DNA of 64,000 nucleotides, taken from Kappaphycus alvarezii (Eukaryota; Rhodophyta; Florideophyceae; Gigartinales; Solieriaceae). The notes under the pieces were generated by a model, which was given only the letters and a program-made list of their open reading frames with translations, was not told the DNA's origin and ran no database searches. The translations under genes were made by a program, and so were the position numbers. Shown here in pieces: positions 49,034 to 60,612 of the stretch. Every line of letters begins with the position of its first letter. Position 1 is the first letter of the stretch. The stretch covers positions 62,001-126,000 of the forward strand of contig NADL03000022.1 of the NCBI GenBank assembly GCA_002205965.3, in the 5' to 3' direction.

Positions 49034-52000
49034 ACCTCGAACATGAAACCGGCAAATCTCGGTAGGTAGGCTGGATTAGTCAAACTCTTGGGCTAAAAAT
49101 GGCATTACGAAAATCAGTCATGCGAAAATAATTACACAATCACAAGAAGGATAAAGGCATTTGACATGTTCGGTTGTCTGAAATCAGGTTTGTGGCTAGT
49201 GCGACTTGTGAGTACCACGGATCGGAGAGTTGACCACTGCATATAGGTCAATGCAGACTACGGAGTAATTCTAGATTCATCACATTAATTTACTATTCGC
49301 TTTTGTTCGGATAGTCCCCTGATATGCGGTGGACCTGTTATTTCAAACCTTGAGTTGGCAGAAGTTAGAGAGAGAGTAGAGCAAAATAAATGTGAAAAGT
49401 GATACTGCACAAGTTACATCCTCAGACCTTAGTATTCACTGCTCTTATACGATGTTAAGTTCCCCAGTTGACATAACATTTCTCAGAATCGCTTGACTAA
49501 TTATCTTAGTCAAGCCATGGGCAATGATTTTGTGGCTTCGGACGAATCCAATATCAGCAATCACTCTATGCCGGAAAATTCTCTGATGGTTGAGATATAT
49601 AACATTGTACGCTTTTTGAAGTACGAGATCCCTTTGAGATCACATCGAACAATCTTTTGCTGCTTGTAAACAACTACACAGGTACAGGTTTTCGCAGGAC
49701 TGTCGCGAAATCCTCCGAGAGGGAAACAGCCACGTCGAACATATCGCTAAGGCAATAAACTCACCAGACATCGCCGATCGCGTGACGCGTCTTGACTTGT
49801 AGTATTTGAAGACAACAGGAGTAACTCTTTCATTCTCATCTCGGAGAAAGACAATATAACCCAACTGGGAAGACATCGGCGTTATTCGGGAGCAAAGAGT
49901 CTAAAAATCTGAAATTCTCAATGAGTACTTGCTTAACTTGCAAATTTTGAGCTTAATCCTGTGTTAGACGGTGTACTTGATACCTCGGTCAATCCTTCGT
50001 AAGACGGCATTAATTTGCTCATTACAAATTTCTTCCGTTACCTGCGCCATTTGCGATATCTCGAACAAAAAGTCGGGGGCGAGTTTATTAACCAGGTCAG
50101 TTTCATGCGCAATGACCGAAGGTTGTTGAAAAGAGGCATCTGGTGGAATGCATTCCAGGTTTCTTGAGTAAGCGTTTTGATCAATTACATAATTGCCATC
50201 CTTATCCCGACCGAGTACGAAACTTGTGAATTTTGTCGGGGGTTGAAGACAATCTGCCATCTCAAAGCGCTTTTTGTCCTCTTTGAAACCTTTTTGAAGT
50301 TCTCGCTTTCACATCGTACCAAATCGTCAAGGTAATTCTCGTTAAGCACCTCCAGTAGCCCATCAGCAATAAGATAGTACATATCTGGGTCTGTTTTCAA
50401 TTGATTTACACCTAGGTCGTGGTGATTATGCTTATACAACGTTTCTTGCCATAAATCACCCGCATTGCACAGGCCATAAACGGGAGGAAGCAGCTGAAGG
50501 CATTGCTCGGGCTCCAGTTCAAATTCTGCCACAGGCTTATCAATAAATAACTGTCGAGCAAGTGGCTCATCGGACTGCAAGTAGGCTTTTGTTAAGCCTG
50601 GTGTTCAGAAATCCCAACCAATGGCAGCAGCGAGAGCAAGCAATAGGCGGACAGGCTGTGGTTGAAGTGTTGAGGATGAGCGCACCATGAACTAATTCAA
50701 TTTATCCCTCTATACCCCTTTTACATATCCTCCTTTCCTTTTTACCTTTTGCTAGATGGCGAGCACAAATCGTCCCGGTAATACTTTAGGGCACTATGAA
50801 CTACTTCAATTTATTCCTCTTTCCCCCTGTTACGTATCCTTCCTTTCCTTTTACCTTTTACTTGATGGCGAGCACAAATCGTCCCGGTAATACTTTACCA
50901 TCCAGCGGTATATCCTTCTTAAGGATGATCTTAAATATCACACGTTCTATAAGTCCACGAATCTTCTTGCCCTTGGCCTCCTCATCTTCAGACTTCTAGC
51001 ACGATCATCACACTCATCAATAATCTCAGTCGCAAAATATATATGTGGCTTGTCCGGGGACCGGAACTGCGATAAACCATTTTCAAGCTCGATAATAAAT
51101 GCTAGAGATAGTAGCTCTGGGGTATAATAAGGTTACACCTGCGCAATTTTGAACGGAAGAGCTAGGTTGATAGATTGATCACAAAAAAAACCCAATTTCC
51201 GTTCGCGCTCTACACTTTGAATGGGTTTAACCACTCACCTATGCGATTATTGAGTTTTTTCCCACCATTCAAGCCTCTTGTCACCATGCTGATATCTGCG
51301 ATCACAAGACGGTGGCATTGCGTGACGGAAAGCGAGATGCAACTTGAGATCTGCCATCTGGCGTTCCCGATCTTTGAGAGCCACCTGAGCAACTTCTGCT
51401 CTTTGAGCAAGGGTGTGGCGACTGGGACGAGTTTCAGATGGAAGGGAAATTTGGGGAAAACTTTAGCTGATTGATCGAGACCTTCTGGTCCCAAATTGTC
51501 GTTCATAGCCTTCACAACACAGGCAAGAGCAAGATTTTTATCGACATGTGGTTGCGATACCATTATCTTGCGGGATTTCGTCCGGAGCGGTTCTTGATAT
51601 CTCTCTCCGCGGCCTATAATTGAATGAGGTTCTACCCAGTCTGTCCTATTTTGACATCGGATAGACGCGCTAGGTGCAAGAACTTGTCTCCAAATTGGGA
51701 TCCTGATCAGTGATGATCTTGTTTGGGAATCCAGTGTAAACGGATCCTAGAACTCAATAACAGTGGTCCAAGCATGTTCAGTAGACAGGCTCGGCGGGAA
51801 TCTAACTGCGTTAAATCTTTTTTCCTCATCAACATTGTGGAGGACCGGCTCGTTGTCGATGTAAATGATTTCCATAAAAATGCATTCATTACATCGGACT
51901 TTTTCAGTACCGAGAGTAACTCTAAAACATATCGGGGCGCGCTAGATTATCTGGCACGGATGGCATTTTTTAGAAAATCCTGCATTTTATTTCGGATTTT

Positions 52001-54680
52001 GATTCATCCGGGAGCAGTCTGTTGATCAATTCGTACAACTTCTGAGCAGAGGGGTTGAAGAACTGCCTGTGCAGTTTCGAAAGCTGTGCCTGGGTGAAGT
52101 AAAGCTCAGTGTATTTTCGGGTTTTAACATAGAGATGACCACTATGGGAACGTGTGATTTAAATAGACAACTCATCGATGTACACATTTTTCCAATTCTT
52201 AGTCACATGGGGGATTCTCTTCATGAGTCTGTTGGAAACTGTGCTTGGCGTAATATACTCTCTATCCATCGCATCCATTCCGAGCAAAGCTGTATATTTG
52301 CTTCAACAACTTCCATTGTCACTAGTGTTACCAGGACGCTTATGGCAGCGCTGATGGGGAGGGCAATCTTACCGAGGGAATTATAAGTTGCGTCAGCAAA
52401 ACTAAACCTGCTTCGTGAGAGTATAAACCGCTTTTGCCATATCCCAAGGGTGTTACAATCCTATTCAGCTCTCTGCATCCAACAACATATGATGGCGTTC
52501 CAGTGTTGCAGAGCATACCCAACGGCCGTACGCTTGGTGTTTCAAATCTTAGACCCCCGACATACACAAAAATATCATTAAAAAAACATTCCAGTTTCTC
52601 TTATTACGCTTGTAACATTGATCCTTCTGGCGACGTAAGCGAGCAGAAAGAAATGAATTCTCAATTACTGCACACCCGCCGCCGGGGTGGGTATCTGTCG
52701 TTGTAGGATTCATCTCAGACGAGATCTGCGTCAGATAGATTAAATATTCAGCCGATTCGATTGCGTCTTGGTCAAACGATTGACATTTCCCGTAGCTTTC
52801 TCTACAAAATGTGCATTAAACTCTTCTTGTTCGCTGCTGAGTTAATTAACTGCACTTATTTCCACATCACTCGCATCAACATCACTCCGATCGTGTTCTT
52901 TGATAACTTAGGCGATATTATGTACTTAAGGTTCAACCATTTCGGGGCGACGACGATTATGGGCGGAGATAGCCTCCTTAAAACAGTTTGCCTTTAGATT
53001 CCGTGATTTTTCGCGCTTAACACACTCATTTCGCCTGCGGCCGTCCTCGAATACCTTGGAAGGATGTCGATGCGATTGATTGTCGAATATTTTTTGCTTC
53101 ATCGACTCTCAATGTTCTCAGCGTTTTTATTGGGGTTGCGTCCATTCCACATCATTTGTGTGCCTATTACGTCCCTCTGCTCGATCCCAACTGCCCCAGC
53201 TAGCGAAGATTTTGTATGGACTCATGGAGAGCTCTCACAAATTTGTCAAAGGAGTAATTCTGAGAGGTTATGCTCTGGATGGGGATCTTCGACCACTCCT
53301 GAAACTCTGTCACTGCTCTCTGCATGAATTAGATCTTGTGAGTTTCTGCACGAAAGTACGGTGGAAAGTGCGGCTTGAGTTTATTAATGAGTTCCACAAG
53401 CTTTGTTAGTCCATCGGATACATCTATAATCTACTTATCACGCATGAAAGACTTCAGACGGAGATCTTCCTACCTTAATCTACCTAGCAGCCCTCAATTA
53501 CTCCGTAGTCATTACCTGCACCATGTCGAAGTATGGTAGTTCAATGAAATACTGCAATTTTCCAGGAAGAACCTTCGAGCTGCATCATCGAGGACATGCA
53601 CTAAGAATTTAGCCCTCTGAGACGGGTAAAGATTATACTGACGAGCGCAGAAGCTATAGATATGGATTGTTTCATTGATATCTTGCGATATGCACCCATT
53701 AAGTTTATTATCTTTGAACAGTTTTTGCACACAAAAAGCCTTGCAGGGGTCATCTGGCAAGTGGTCTCGATTACGGCCATTAAATTCAGTTGGAGAATGG
53801 CTGGGATAGGGACCCATCCGGTGAATTTCTTGATCTTTGTTGTGATTTACAGTCCGATCACCAGACGGACCTGCAATAGAAGGAAGAGCACCACCAGGCG
53901 GAGGGACACCAAAAGAGCGCGGAGGAAAAACATCCGTTCCGAAAGTACCATGAACCAGGGCTGAGGGTCATTCGACCGAATGGTGAACAACACGACCACT
54001 ACCATTATTGAAGATCCCCTCAGATCCAGGTTGGATGCGACCTTCTGGGCCACGATGTTCATTGAACTTAGCAATGAGTTCTGTTGTAAATCCAATGGTG
54101 CAATTAACTAGATTGCAAAGCCCTATGTTTGTGCGTATCGATTTCTCTTTCTTGTCTGTGTCTTAAATCCTCACCGGTTTCAGAAAGTTATTTGGAATAT
54201 CCTCAAAACTATAGAATGCGGCAACCTTGATTAATAGCTTAGTCGGAAACACAAGCATAGTGACGTATTTTTCGCTGAATATACGCTGGGTGCAGGAAGA
54301 AGGCCGGCCACGTATTCTTTATTATCACTAAGATATGGGAGCTCAAAAGTAGAGTCGGAAGACGGACTAGACGGCGGCTCCGGTAGAGCAAAATACTTCA
54401 ATGTGGACCTGGCAGCGCTTACCATTGTCACAGGAATTTCATCACTCAAGGATAGGTTTGATATCATCCTCAATATCTGATCACTTTCGTGCTTGAATTG
54501 GTTTCAAGTGAGCAACAGTATGCCTAGTAAGGCGATTTAACAATTTGAAATCGTCAAGACGGGAATATTCGAGAATGGCAAAGAGCGACGGAGAAAATGG
54601 GGACAATGCGGCAGCGAAAAGGAAGAGATCGGCTCAGTAGAAGCGGGAAAAACACGTATTTTAAGGTTACCGGCTTTTAA

Positions 54681-54885
54681 TGACCACTATTGTAAGACTG
54701 CACAATCACACCTAGGTATCAACCCCGTAAGAGAGAAATTGTGTGAATATAATTCGTTTACTGACGACAAGTGCAGAAGATGTGGTGATTGCAGAGCTAC
54801 GGATTTGACGGAATCGGACGTAGCAAAAATTCCCGGTTGTTTCCCTCTCTTTTGTTGGCGTCCGGCGTCGCCAGTAGATATATAC
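54681..54885 (-). repeat. Right LTR (5' LTR), left portion before the nested transposon
   Basis: This begins TGACCACTATTGTAAGACTG, aligned with the left LTR start at 47,837. It continues through GTTTACTGACGA and GACGGAATCGGACGTAGCAA to AGATATATAC at 54,876-54,885, where the nested transposon begins. Confidence 0.85.
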
Positions 54886-54957
54886 CTAATGCCTGGACCG
54901 TTCAAATGATAGATCTTAGCCCATTGTCGGCCACGCCGGGGTGAAGGCATGCAATGC

Positions 54958-54985
54958 CCGTACGTTCGATTAATCGAACGTACGG
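54958..54985. repeat. Perfect 28-bp palindrome in the left subterminal region
   Basis: CCGTACGTTCGATT is followed immediately by its exact reverse complement. The core GTTCGATT/AATCGAAC recurs imperfectly near the right end (60,233-60,248 and 60,494-60,509; a variant at 60,207-60,222). It is a likely transposase-binding or hairpin-forming site. Confidence 0.9.
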
Positions 54986-55719
54986 AAGGTTTTTTTTCGC
55001 CTCCATTGGAGTCCCCATAACTCCGGTTCTATACCGCTTCGAATAAAAAAATTACCGCCCTCATGTTGCCAACACCACTCTCTACCCCACCTACTTTTCT
55101 GTCGTCCCCCCTGCAGTACTTTTCACATGAGCGGTCACAAAGTCCCCCTTCTTCGAGACTTTCCCGATCTCCCCACTCCTGATACGCTCCGATCCCGACG
55201 TCATTCCCGGCACCACCACCCTTCTACCTTAGTCTCCTACTCTCTGCTCCTACTCCAGTGGGTGGCTGTGGTTTGCTGCTAACGCTGCAATTGTCGTTTT
55301 GATTGCTCACACACCCTTTCAATACCCCTTCTCTCCCCCTCTTACTCACGTCGCGTTTTCGTCATTTCTTTGTGTGTTGCAATGCTCTGCTACCGTGGTA
55401 CAAATCTCACACACTGCGCTTCAAATCTCCACCTCACTGGAAACGCATCCCACTGTCACCAAAAGACATTTGGTTGAAAATTGCTGGATCCATCGGCTAT
55501 CATCGTCACCGTCTCCACTCCCCCACTTCGCCGGAAAGCTCTCTCCCCCCTTTGTGGTCTCATACAAGTCAGCTTTGGAACGTTCCCTGCCTCGTTCGAG
55601 TGACTGGAACATGTACTCCCAGGAAACATGTCGAATCCGTTTCGGACATTGCCCGACGTCTAACATGAAGGGAATGCCGGGGCGCCTTTATTCTCTGTTA
55701 TTACGGCGAGTCCAGGATG

Positions 55720-58695
55720 CTTTGAATACTAACCCGTTCCTTTTTCGCACTCGACAGCACTGCCACCTGCATTTCCAAATGGCCAACCAAGGAATCAGTC
55801 TCCTGCTCCTGGGCGACGTGGCGGACGACAGGGAACTCGTGGCAGTGGAAGGGGACGTGGTCGGGGTGGGGGTGGAAGCGGGAGGACCAAACAAAAAGAT
55901 CCATCATCAGGATGGAAGATCCGGAAGCCTCCACCTACTGTATTCATGTCGGAGAATGATTTTAAGAAGAAATTCTTCGCCAATCGTGCCCGCAACTTTG
56001 CAATGTCCGTTGCAACCCGGCTGGAAGTTGAGCTTCGCTCACCCGATAAGTAGCTGAGTCGATCTTCGGTGTTTTTTCTTTTTGTACGGGACACACTAAA
56101 CAATCTAGCGGGTTGGCTTGACGCATCTTTGAAATTTTCTGTCAAAAACAATTACAGTTCTGTTGATGAAGTATCTATGTTTATGTACTTACGCGTGCAC
56201 ATGGTAGCATGCAGTACTCGCCTTAGCACAGATCACGTTATCGTAATGCTCTCCGCATATAGTATACAATGTCGTATAATCCGACAGGTTGTGGGTTTGA
56301 CGAGGGCCGTGTATGGATGTCCCTGAGGGACAGTACAGTCCTCATGGCGGAATTCGAGCAGATCTGTTCTAAAGTCTCCAAACAGATTTTTTTCGACCCT
56401 GCAAAAGGGCTTTACACTTCGAATGATGACTTATTTGGTTCCCGCTCGAAGGAAATTCAAGTTAAAAAACTCAGTAACCGCAAGGCTGAAGGCGAGAGGT
56501 CCAGTGCTGACGCTTTTTCCGATGAATTCTTTCGTGGTGTAATACAAATAAGGTTTCGTTGTCGTGGTGAAAGTGTGGAGCAGGTGTTGCGTCGTGTTAC
56601 TGAATTGGTAGCGGAAGGAAGAGGGGATAGAGTTATGACTGGAATGGGGACAATGGACTGAGGGTTTGCCAGCCCTAAAGAGGTGGAAGAGCTCATGAGT
56701 GTTGGTGTCAGCGTCCTAGGGGTGGTTGAGAATTAATACAACAGTTACCACCCGTTCGCGGCGTTATCAAATTTGAAACCGAAGAAAACACCAGACAGTA
56801 CCGGGGGCAATACCGATGAGGACATCAGCAGTACTAATGAAGAAAGTGACACTGAGAAGGATAATGAATAATTCGTCGGGTTGCAACGTGACAGGCCGGA
56901 GGCATTCATCGTTGACAACCACCCTGATATGAGCCCAGGTATGTGTTCTATGCTAGACGAAGAGTGGTAGGGCGAAGTATGAGGAAGACGGATCTGCATT
57001 CTGTGGCCGTACAGGGGTGTGGAAAAAAAACAAATGTATTACGTTTCTTACATTCAGTACTGCCTCCATTCGGTGACAGCTTCTCCTGTTGGCTGGGGGT
57101 GCCCGCAACTATCACCACAGGAAACTGAATTCTTAAGCATGCATTTGATTTATCAACACAATGCAGTAGCAGGCAAGAGCTGAAGCATTATCTTTTTAGA
57201 ACTTCTTCATCGTCACCTTTAAACAGAGGACTGCGGATTGGTTTCTCCTGTGCCAATTTAAAATTGCAGCTACGCTTGCAGTCAGGGTTTTCCGTAAAAG
57301 TTCTACGGTCTGTTCTTTTTTTGGAGTGGCATCGTCCGAAAATACATTCTGTGATTTCAAGGACATTGCTACAGATTTAATTGATAACTGGTTTGGTCGA
57401 AATCGAGCTACGGAGGACATGAAGCGAGGTACCGTGAACGAGTTCACACTGATTAACGCACTAATTCAAGACGAAGAAGTGGTAGAATTTCTCAATGTGG
57501 TTTAATTGGTGGGGTTGGAATGTGAGTGGATAGCTGCGTCACCTGACGTTTTTTGCACCATCAATACATAATCTGTAAAAGGGACGCCAGAGTAAGCACC
57601 CAGTGCTGTTCATGCTGTGGTTGAAATTAAAACCAGAGTAGGAAGCTCGACAGTAAGCCAGGCACTCCCTCATGCAAGTTTGGATTATGACTTTGTGAAC
57701 ATGGGCAATGCTAGGTCTAAGATGTTGGTTCCGTTGGATCATCAGTGGCAGATACTCCACCAGTGTATTTGCACAAGGTTCAGGTATGCAGTGTACGTTT
57801 GTGCTGCGTAGAGTCAAATTTTGTATAAGGTATTGCTTTATGTCAGCGAAGACATTCACGAAGGAGGGATGATGGTCATGACTGTGTATTTTGCTCCTCA
57901 CTTTGAGTGTATGTACGGGAACCCTTTGAGGTTCCAGAAGAGGTGGACAAGCAGCAATTGAAGATTTTAAAATCGCACTACTCCCTATTTAAGGAGATGT
58001 ACAGCATCTCGAAGAGTAATGGGCCTGTTAGTCTAATCCAGCTATTTAAACACAGCTCGCAAACGCTATACAGTACTTTGAAGGGCGGCGTGGACTCCTC
58101 AGTTCAAATGCGTTCGTTTTTAAAGAGCCCTAGTACGCGTTTAAAGTGGGTAACTAGGATTCTATCAGATGTTCTGTAAAAAATACTGCAGAATGCGTTT
58201 ACGGCCTGGCGCATTGGAAGTCGTCGTGAGCTTTTGCAATCAAGCGGAATTTAAGGATTTGAACAGCTTCGGCGATAGTTTAAATAACACGCAATGCTTG
58301 CGGACTTTGTAATGGACGTTGCAATAGATCTCCTTCGGGATGTCAAGCGGCACAAGGAACAGGCTGATGGTGACGAACATTCTTTGTTAGTTCCGTCGGC
58401 GAAAGAGAAGCTTCTCGGTGAATCTGCAGCTAAGCGTAAGCGGAAAAGATTAACATTCTCTAATTCAGAGGACAGGGCTACTCTACGACTACATGTGAAG
58501 GCCCATCATGTTGTACACATGAGAATTCAACAGTATTGCGCGATATGCGGCGTCAGTCACGGGAACAGGGTGAGGATGCATCGTGTGAACATCAGGTGTG
58601 ACGCCTGTAACGTACATCTTTGCCACAAAATAAGGGAGGGTTTCCGGCAGTCATGCTTGGATATGCACTCTGTAAGGAGGTTCAAGAGAAGATAA
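55720..58695 (+). CDS. DDE transposase with internal YqaJ-type PD-(D/E)XK nuclease and Cys-rich C-terminus
   Basis: The order below is seen across several frames. (1) RG-rich disordered segment (SGRGRGRGGGGSGRTKQK, about 55,830-55,900), then SENDFKKKFFANRARNFA. (2) Transposase-like core from about 56,160: SVDEVSMFMYLRVHM, NDDLFGSRSKEIQVKKLSNR near 56,420 with a likely first catalytic Asp, ADAFSDEFFRGVIQIRFRCR, VEELMSVGVSVLGVVEN, FIVDNHPDMSPG, NVLRFLHSVLPPFGDSF. (3) Nuclease: TVNEFTLINALIQDEEVVEF near 57,435, WIAASPDVFCTIN (Asp at 57,545), VVEIKTRVGS (Glu 57,623, Lys 57,629), HQWQILHQCICT near 57,740. (4) RLKWVTRILSDVL near 58,150. (5) C-x2-C ... C-x2-C-x4-C ... C-x3-H near 58,537-58,670, like the piggyBac cysteine-rich domain. 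Frame changes are frequent. A shorter ATG at 55,127 and upstream exons are possible. Confidence 0.65.
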
Positions 58696-58699
58696 ATAC

Positions 58700-60110
58700 A
58701 GATCGTTAAGCGGGCAAAGTCCGTAAATCAACATCAAGGCAGGAAAAGTGATGTTGAGAGTGCTGAGAAAGTGCACAACAAATATTCTGATGGCGACCAT
58801 CCAGGTGAGGCGTTGGGATGGCCGGATGATGATCTCAGTGCTGAGGATGACGGAGATATCGAATTAGATGGAATACTTGCGGAGAGGGTGAGGAGGACAT
58901 TGCGGCGCGCCCTGAGTTTAGGGGGAGCAGGAATGATGACGCGGTGAGGTGGGAAGATGCTGAATCTAGCGGGGAGGATGACGGCGAAAATATGTTGGGC
59001 GGTAATGTTACAATAGAGGAGGGGGAGCACATAGTTCTTCGCCGGCTGCTTGGGGTGATAGAAGAAGCCTGAGTGAAAAATACTGAGGTAATTGCGGAAG
59101 ATGGGGTCCGTAAATTCAAGTCAAAAGGAAAGCCAAAGAGGAAGATCACAAAGCCTTTTGGTTGGGAGTCGTGTAGGGACTCGGAGCTCGAGATTGAAAT
59201 GGGAATCGCTCCCGCAGAGTGAGGGGTTGCAGTAGGGTCTGGACAAGAAGAGGGAATAGCCGGGATTAGGAAGGAAGCGGAGACTCCAGTGGAGCTAAAG
59301 AGAACAATTATGGATGCTTCTGCACAAATAAATGAGCCACGATCGGGGACGCACGATAATGGGTTGGTAGGCTCTGTTGATAAACGAGCTGGAGTCGTCG
59401 GGAGAGATGAGAGAAGGGAGAGTAGAGCAGCAACACAAGGCGGTGGGGGAGGTAGAGGTGGGCAGGAGAGCAAAGCGGCCGCATCAAACGTTGGGAGGGG
59501 TGCAAATGGAGAGGGGACAGCGGCAAAATCGAGAGTTGGGAGGAGTGGTAACGGGGAGAAGATAGCGGCAAAATCAGGCTTTTGGGGAGATGAAAGTGGG
59601 CAGGAGAGGAGAGCGAAGGCGGCAGGCGTTGGGGGAAGTGGTAGTGGGGAGTTAAGCGCGACAAAATCGGGCTCTGGGGGATGCGGTAGTGGGGATACAA
59701 GAGAGCCATCCGGATGCTTGTGTGAAGATGGAAGTGGGGAGAGGACAGGGGCAACATCGGGCGTGGGGGTAGATGGGAATGGGGAAGTGAGAGCTGCAGC
59801 AGTTTGGCGAAGTTGGAGAATGGAGCAAAGGGCGTCAATATCGTGCTTTGGGGGAAGGGAGAATGGGGAAAGCAGAGTCGCAGCAGCAGGTGCCGGAGGA
59901 GGTGGGAGAGGGGAGAGGAAAACGCCACATGCGCGTGTCGTGGGAGGCGGCGAAGGGGAGAGGCCCGCAGCAACATCGGGGGTTGAGGGGTGGGAGTACA
60001 TCTGCAGCGTGTAGTGTTGTGAGAGGAGAGAGTCGGGAGGGTCTTCGGTTTCAAGTGGGAGGGAACCTGGTAAAAAGAAGCGGTCAAGGAGGGTCAAAGT
60101 CATGCCAAGC
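58700..60110 (+). CDS. Second coding stretch of the TIR element: acidic region plus 19-residue repeats
   Basis: Downstream of the transposase stop at 58,695 and on the same strand. First comes an acidic segment (SDVESAEKVHNKYSDGD, WPDDDLSAEDDGDIELDGIL near 58,740-58,880), then KFKSKGKPKRKITKPFGW near 59,110. From an ATG at 59,289 an open frame of 241 codons contains about ten degenerate repeats of roughly 19 residues with the pattern (A)KSGVGGSGNGEERAA. The protein would be Gly/Ser/Glu-rich and disordered. No domain or known function. It may be the 3' part of the same transcript as the transposase or a separate accessory gene. Confidence 0.4.
59440..60010. repeat. Minisatellite-like array, unit about 57 bp
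   Basis: About ten diverged units share GGNNATGGNAATGGGGA and GCNGCAACATCGGGC-type words, spaced in multiples of 3. The array stays open on the plus strand (59,289-60,014). It also creates a long mirror-image open frame on the minus strand (58,835-60,103), as expected for G-rich/C-rich repeats. Confidence 0.7.
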
Positions 60111-60527
60111 CCCGTCCAAAAGCGGCTTCGAAGTGGGAAAATAGTGACCGCTCACAAGTAGTGTAATGTGATAGCTTTACAGTAGTTATGTTAGAGTCAA
60201 TTCGTGCGATCGAATAATCGATCAATAACCAAGTTCGATTCAACGAACTTTGTTTATGTATCGTTCGAATAATTGCACTTTTTGAGACGTTAGAAAAATC
60301 GAGCTTGGGTACTTTTCAGGGTCAATGAAAACCCTTCTAACCGTGTCTCTTTGGCTTCGTCTGCAGACTTCCCCTCGCCGTTTCTCTCCGTTTTTTTTCT
60401 GTTTTACAGAAGAAGACGTATAGTTATACCTATCCCTAGAGGGACTACGGGAAAGGTTGCCGTCTTCCACCCGAGCGAGGAAGCCGAAATTGCGTTCAAT
60501 CATTCGAACAGTACGTCCCTACATTAG

Positions 60528-60612
60528 AGATATAACCCGGCAAAGGTGCGCCACACTGCTTCCGAGATGCAGTGTGTAATTGGGCATTACAGTGAGTACA
60601 ATGAAATTGACA
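60528..60612 (-). repeat. Right LTR (5' LTR), right portion after the nested transposon
   Basis: This resumes with AGATATAAC (second copy of the target duplication), then GGCAAAGGTGCGCCACACTG, ATGCAGTGTGTAATT and ATGAAATTGACA. It matches 48,020-48,102 of the left LTR. Confidence 0.85.

Larger units (their letters stand above)
54886..60527 (+). mobile_element. 5.6 kb TIR DNA transposon with fused PD-(D/E)XK nuclease; superfamily unassigned
   Basis: The ends are imperfect inverted repeats: left CTAATGCCTGGACCGTTCAA followed by ATGAT, right (reverse complement) CTAATGTAGGGACGTACTGT then TCGAATGAT. The flanking target duplication is AGATATATAC on the left and AGATATAAC on the right, 9-10 bp with one difference. 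The intact LTR at 47.84-48.10 kb is the empty site. Cargo on the plus strand is an RG-rich N-terminal region, a DDE-type transposase region, a YqaJ-like nuclease domain, a cysteine-rich C-terminus (to 58,695), then a second coding stretch with 19-residue repeats (to about 60.1 kb). Subterminal GTTCGATT/AATCGAAC palindromes occur at both ends. The C-terminus resembles piggyBac, but piggyBac duplicates TTAA, which is not the case here. Confidence 0.75.
47837..60612 (-). mobile_element. Copia-like LTR retrotransposon, right LTR interrupted by a DNA transposon
   Basis: Fossil Ty1/copia-like element on the minus strand. Its parts from right to left are gag (about 54.1-53.1 kb), protease-like (SYVVGCRELN near 52,490), integrase (about 52.3-51.2 kb), reverse transcriptase (about 50.9-50.0 kb; PPVYGLCNAGDLW, YLDDLV) and RNase H (SQLGYIVFL, KSRRVTRSAMSGEFIAL, 49.88-49.64 kb). 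The order PR-IN-RT-RH is that of copia. It is bounded by direct repeats beginning TG and ending CA at 47,837-48,102 and 54,681-60,612. A purine-rich tract (reverse strand AAGGAGGAT) abuts the left LTR, as expected for the 3' end of a minus-strand element. The pol region carries many breaks. LTR divergence and the nested insertion make it old. No clear target duplication flanks the outer ends. Confidence 0.8.

Noticed and set aside
54880-54895. TTAA target site expected for piggyBac
   Set aside because: The empty site contains TTTAAC nearby, but the two flanks share AGATATA(T)AC instead, so the duplication is 9-10 bp rather than TTAA.
57539-57763. The nuclease as a chance resemblance
   Set aside because: Three ordered motifs (SPD, EIK, QxxHQ) with normal spacing, plus an upstream NEFTLINALIQDEE helix typical of the fold, make chance unlikely. 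It was kept as a finding.
58835-60103. Long minus-strand open frame of 422 codons, proline/serine-rich
   Set aside because: It is the mirror of the G-rich 57-bp repeat array. The plus strand has the better context (same strand as the transposase, acidic lead-in), and the minus-strand text shows only the repeat.
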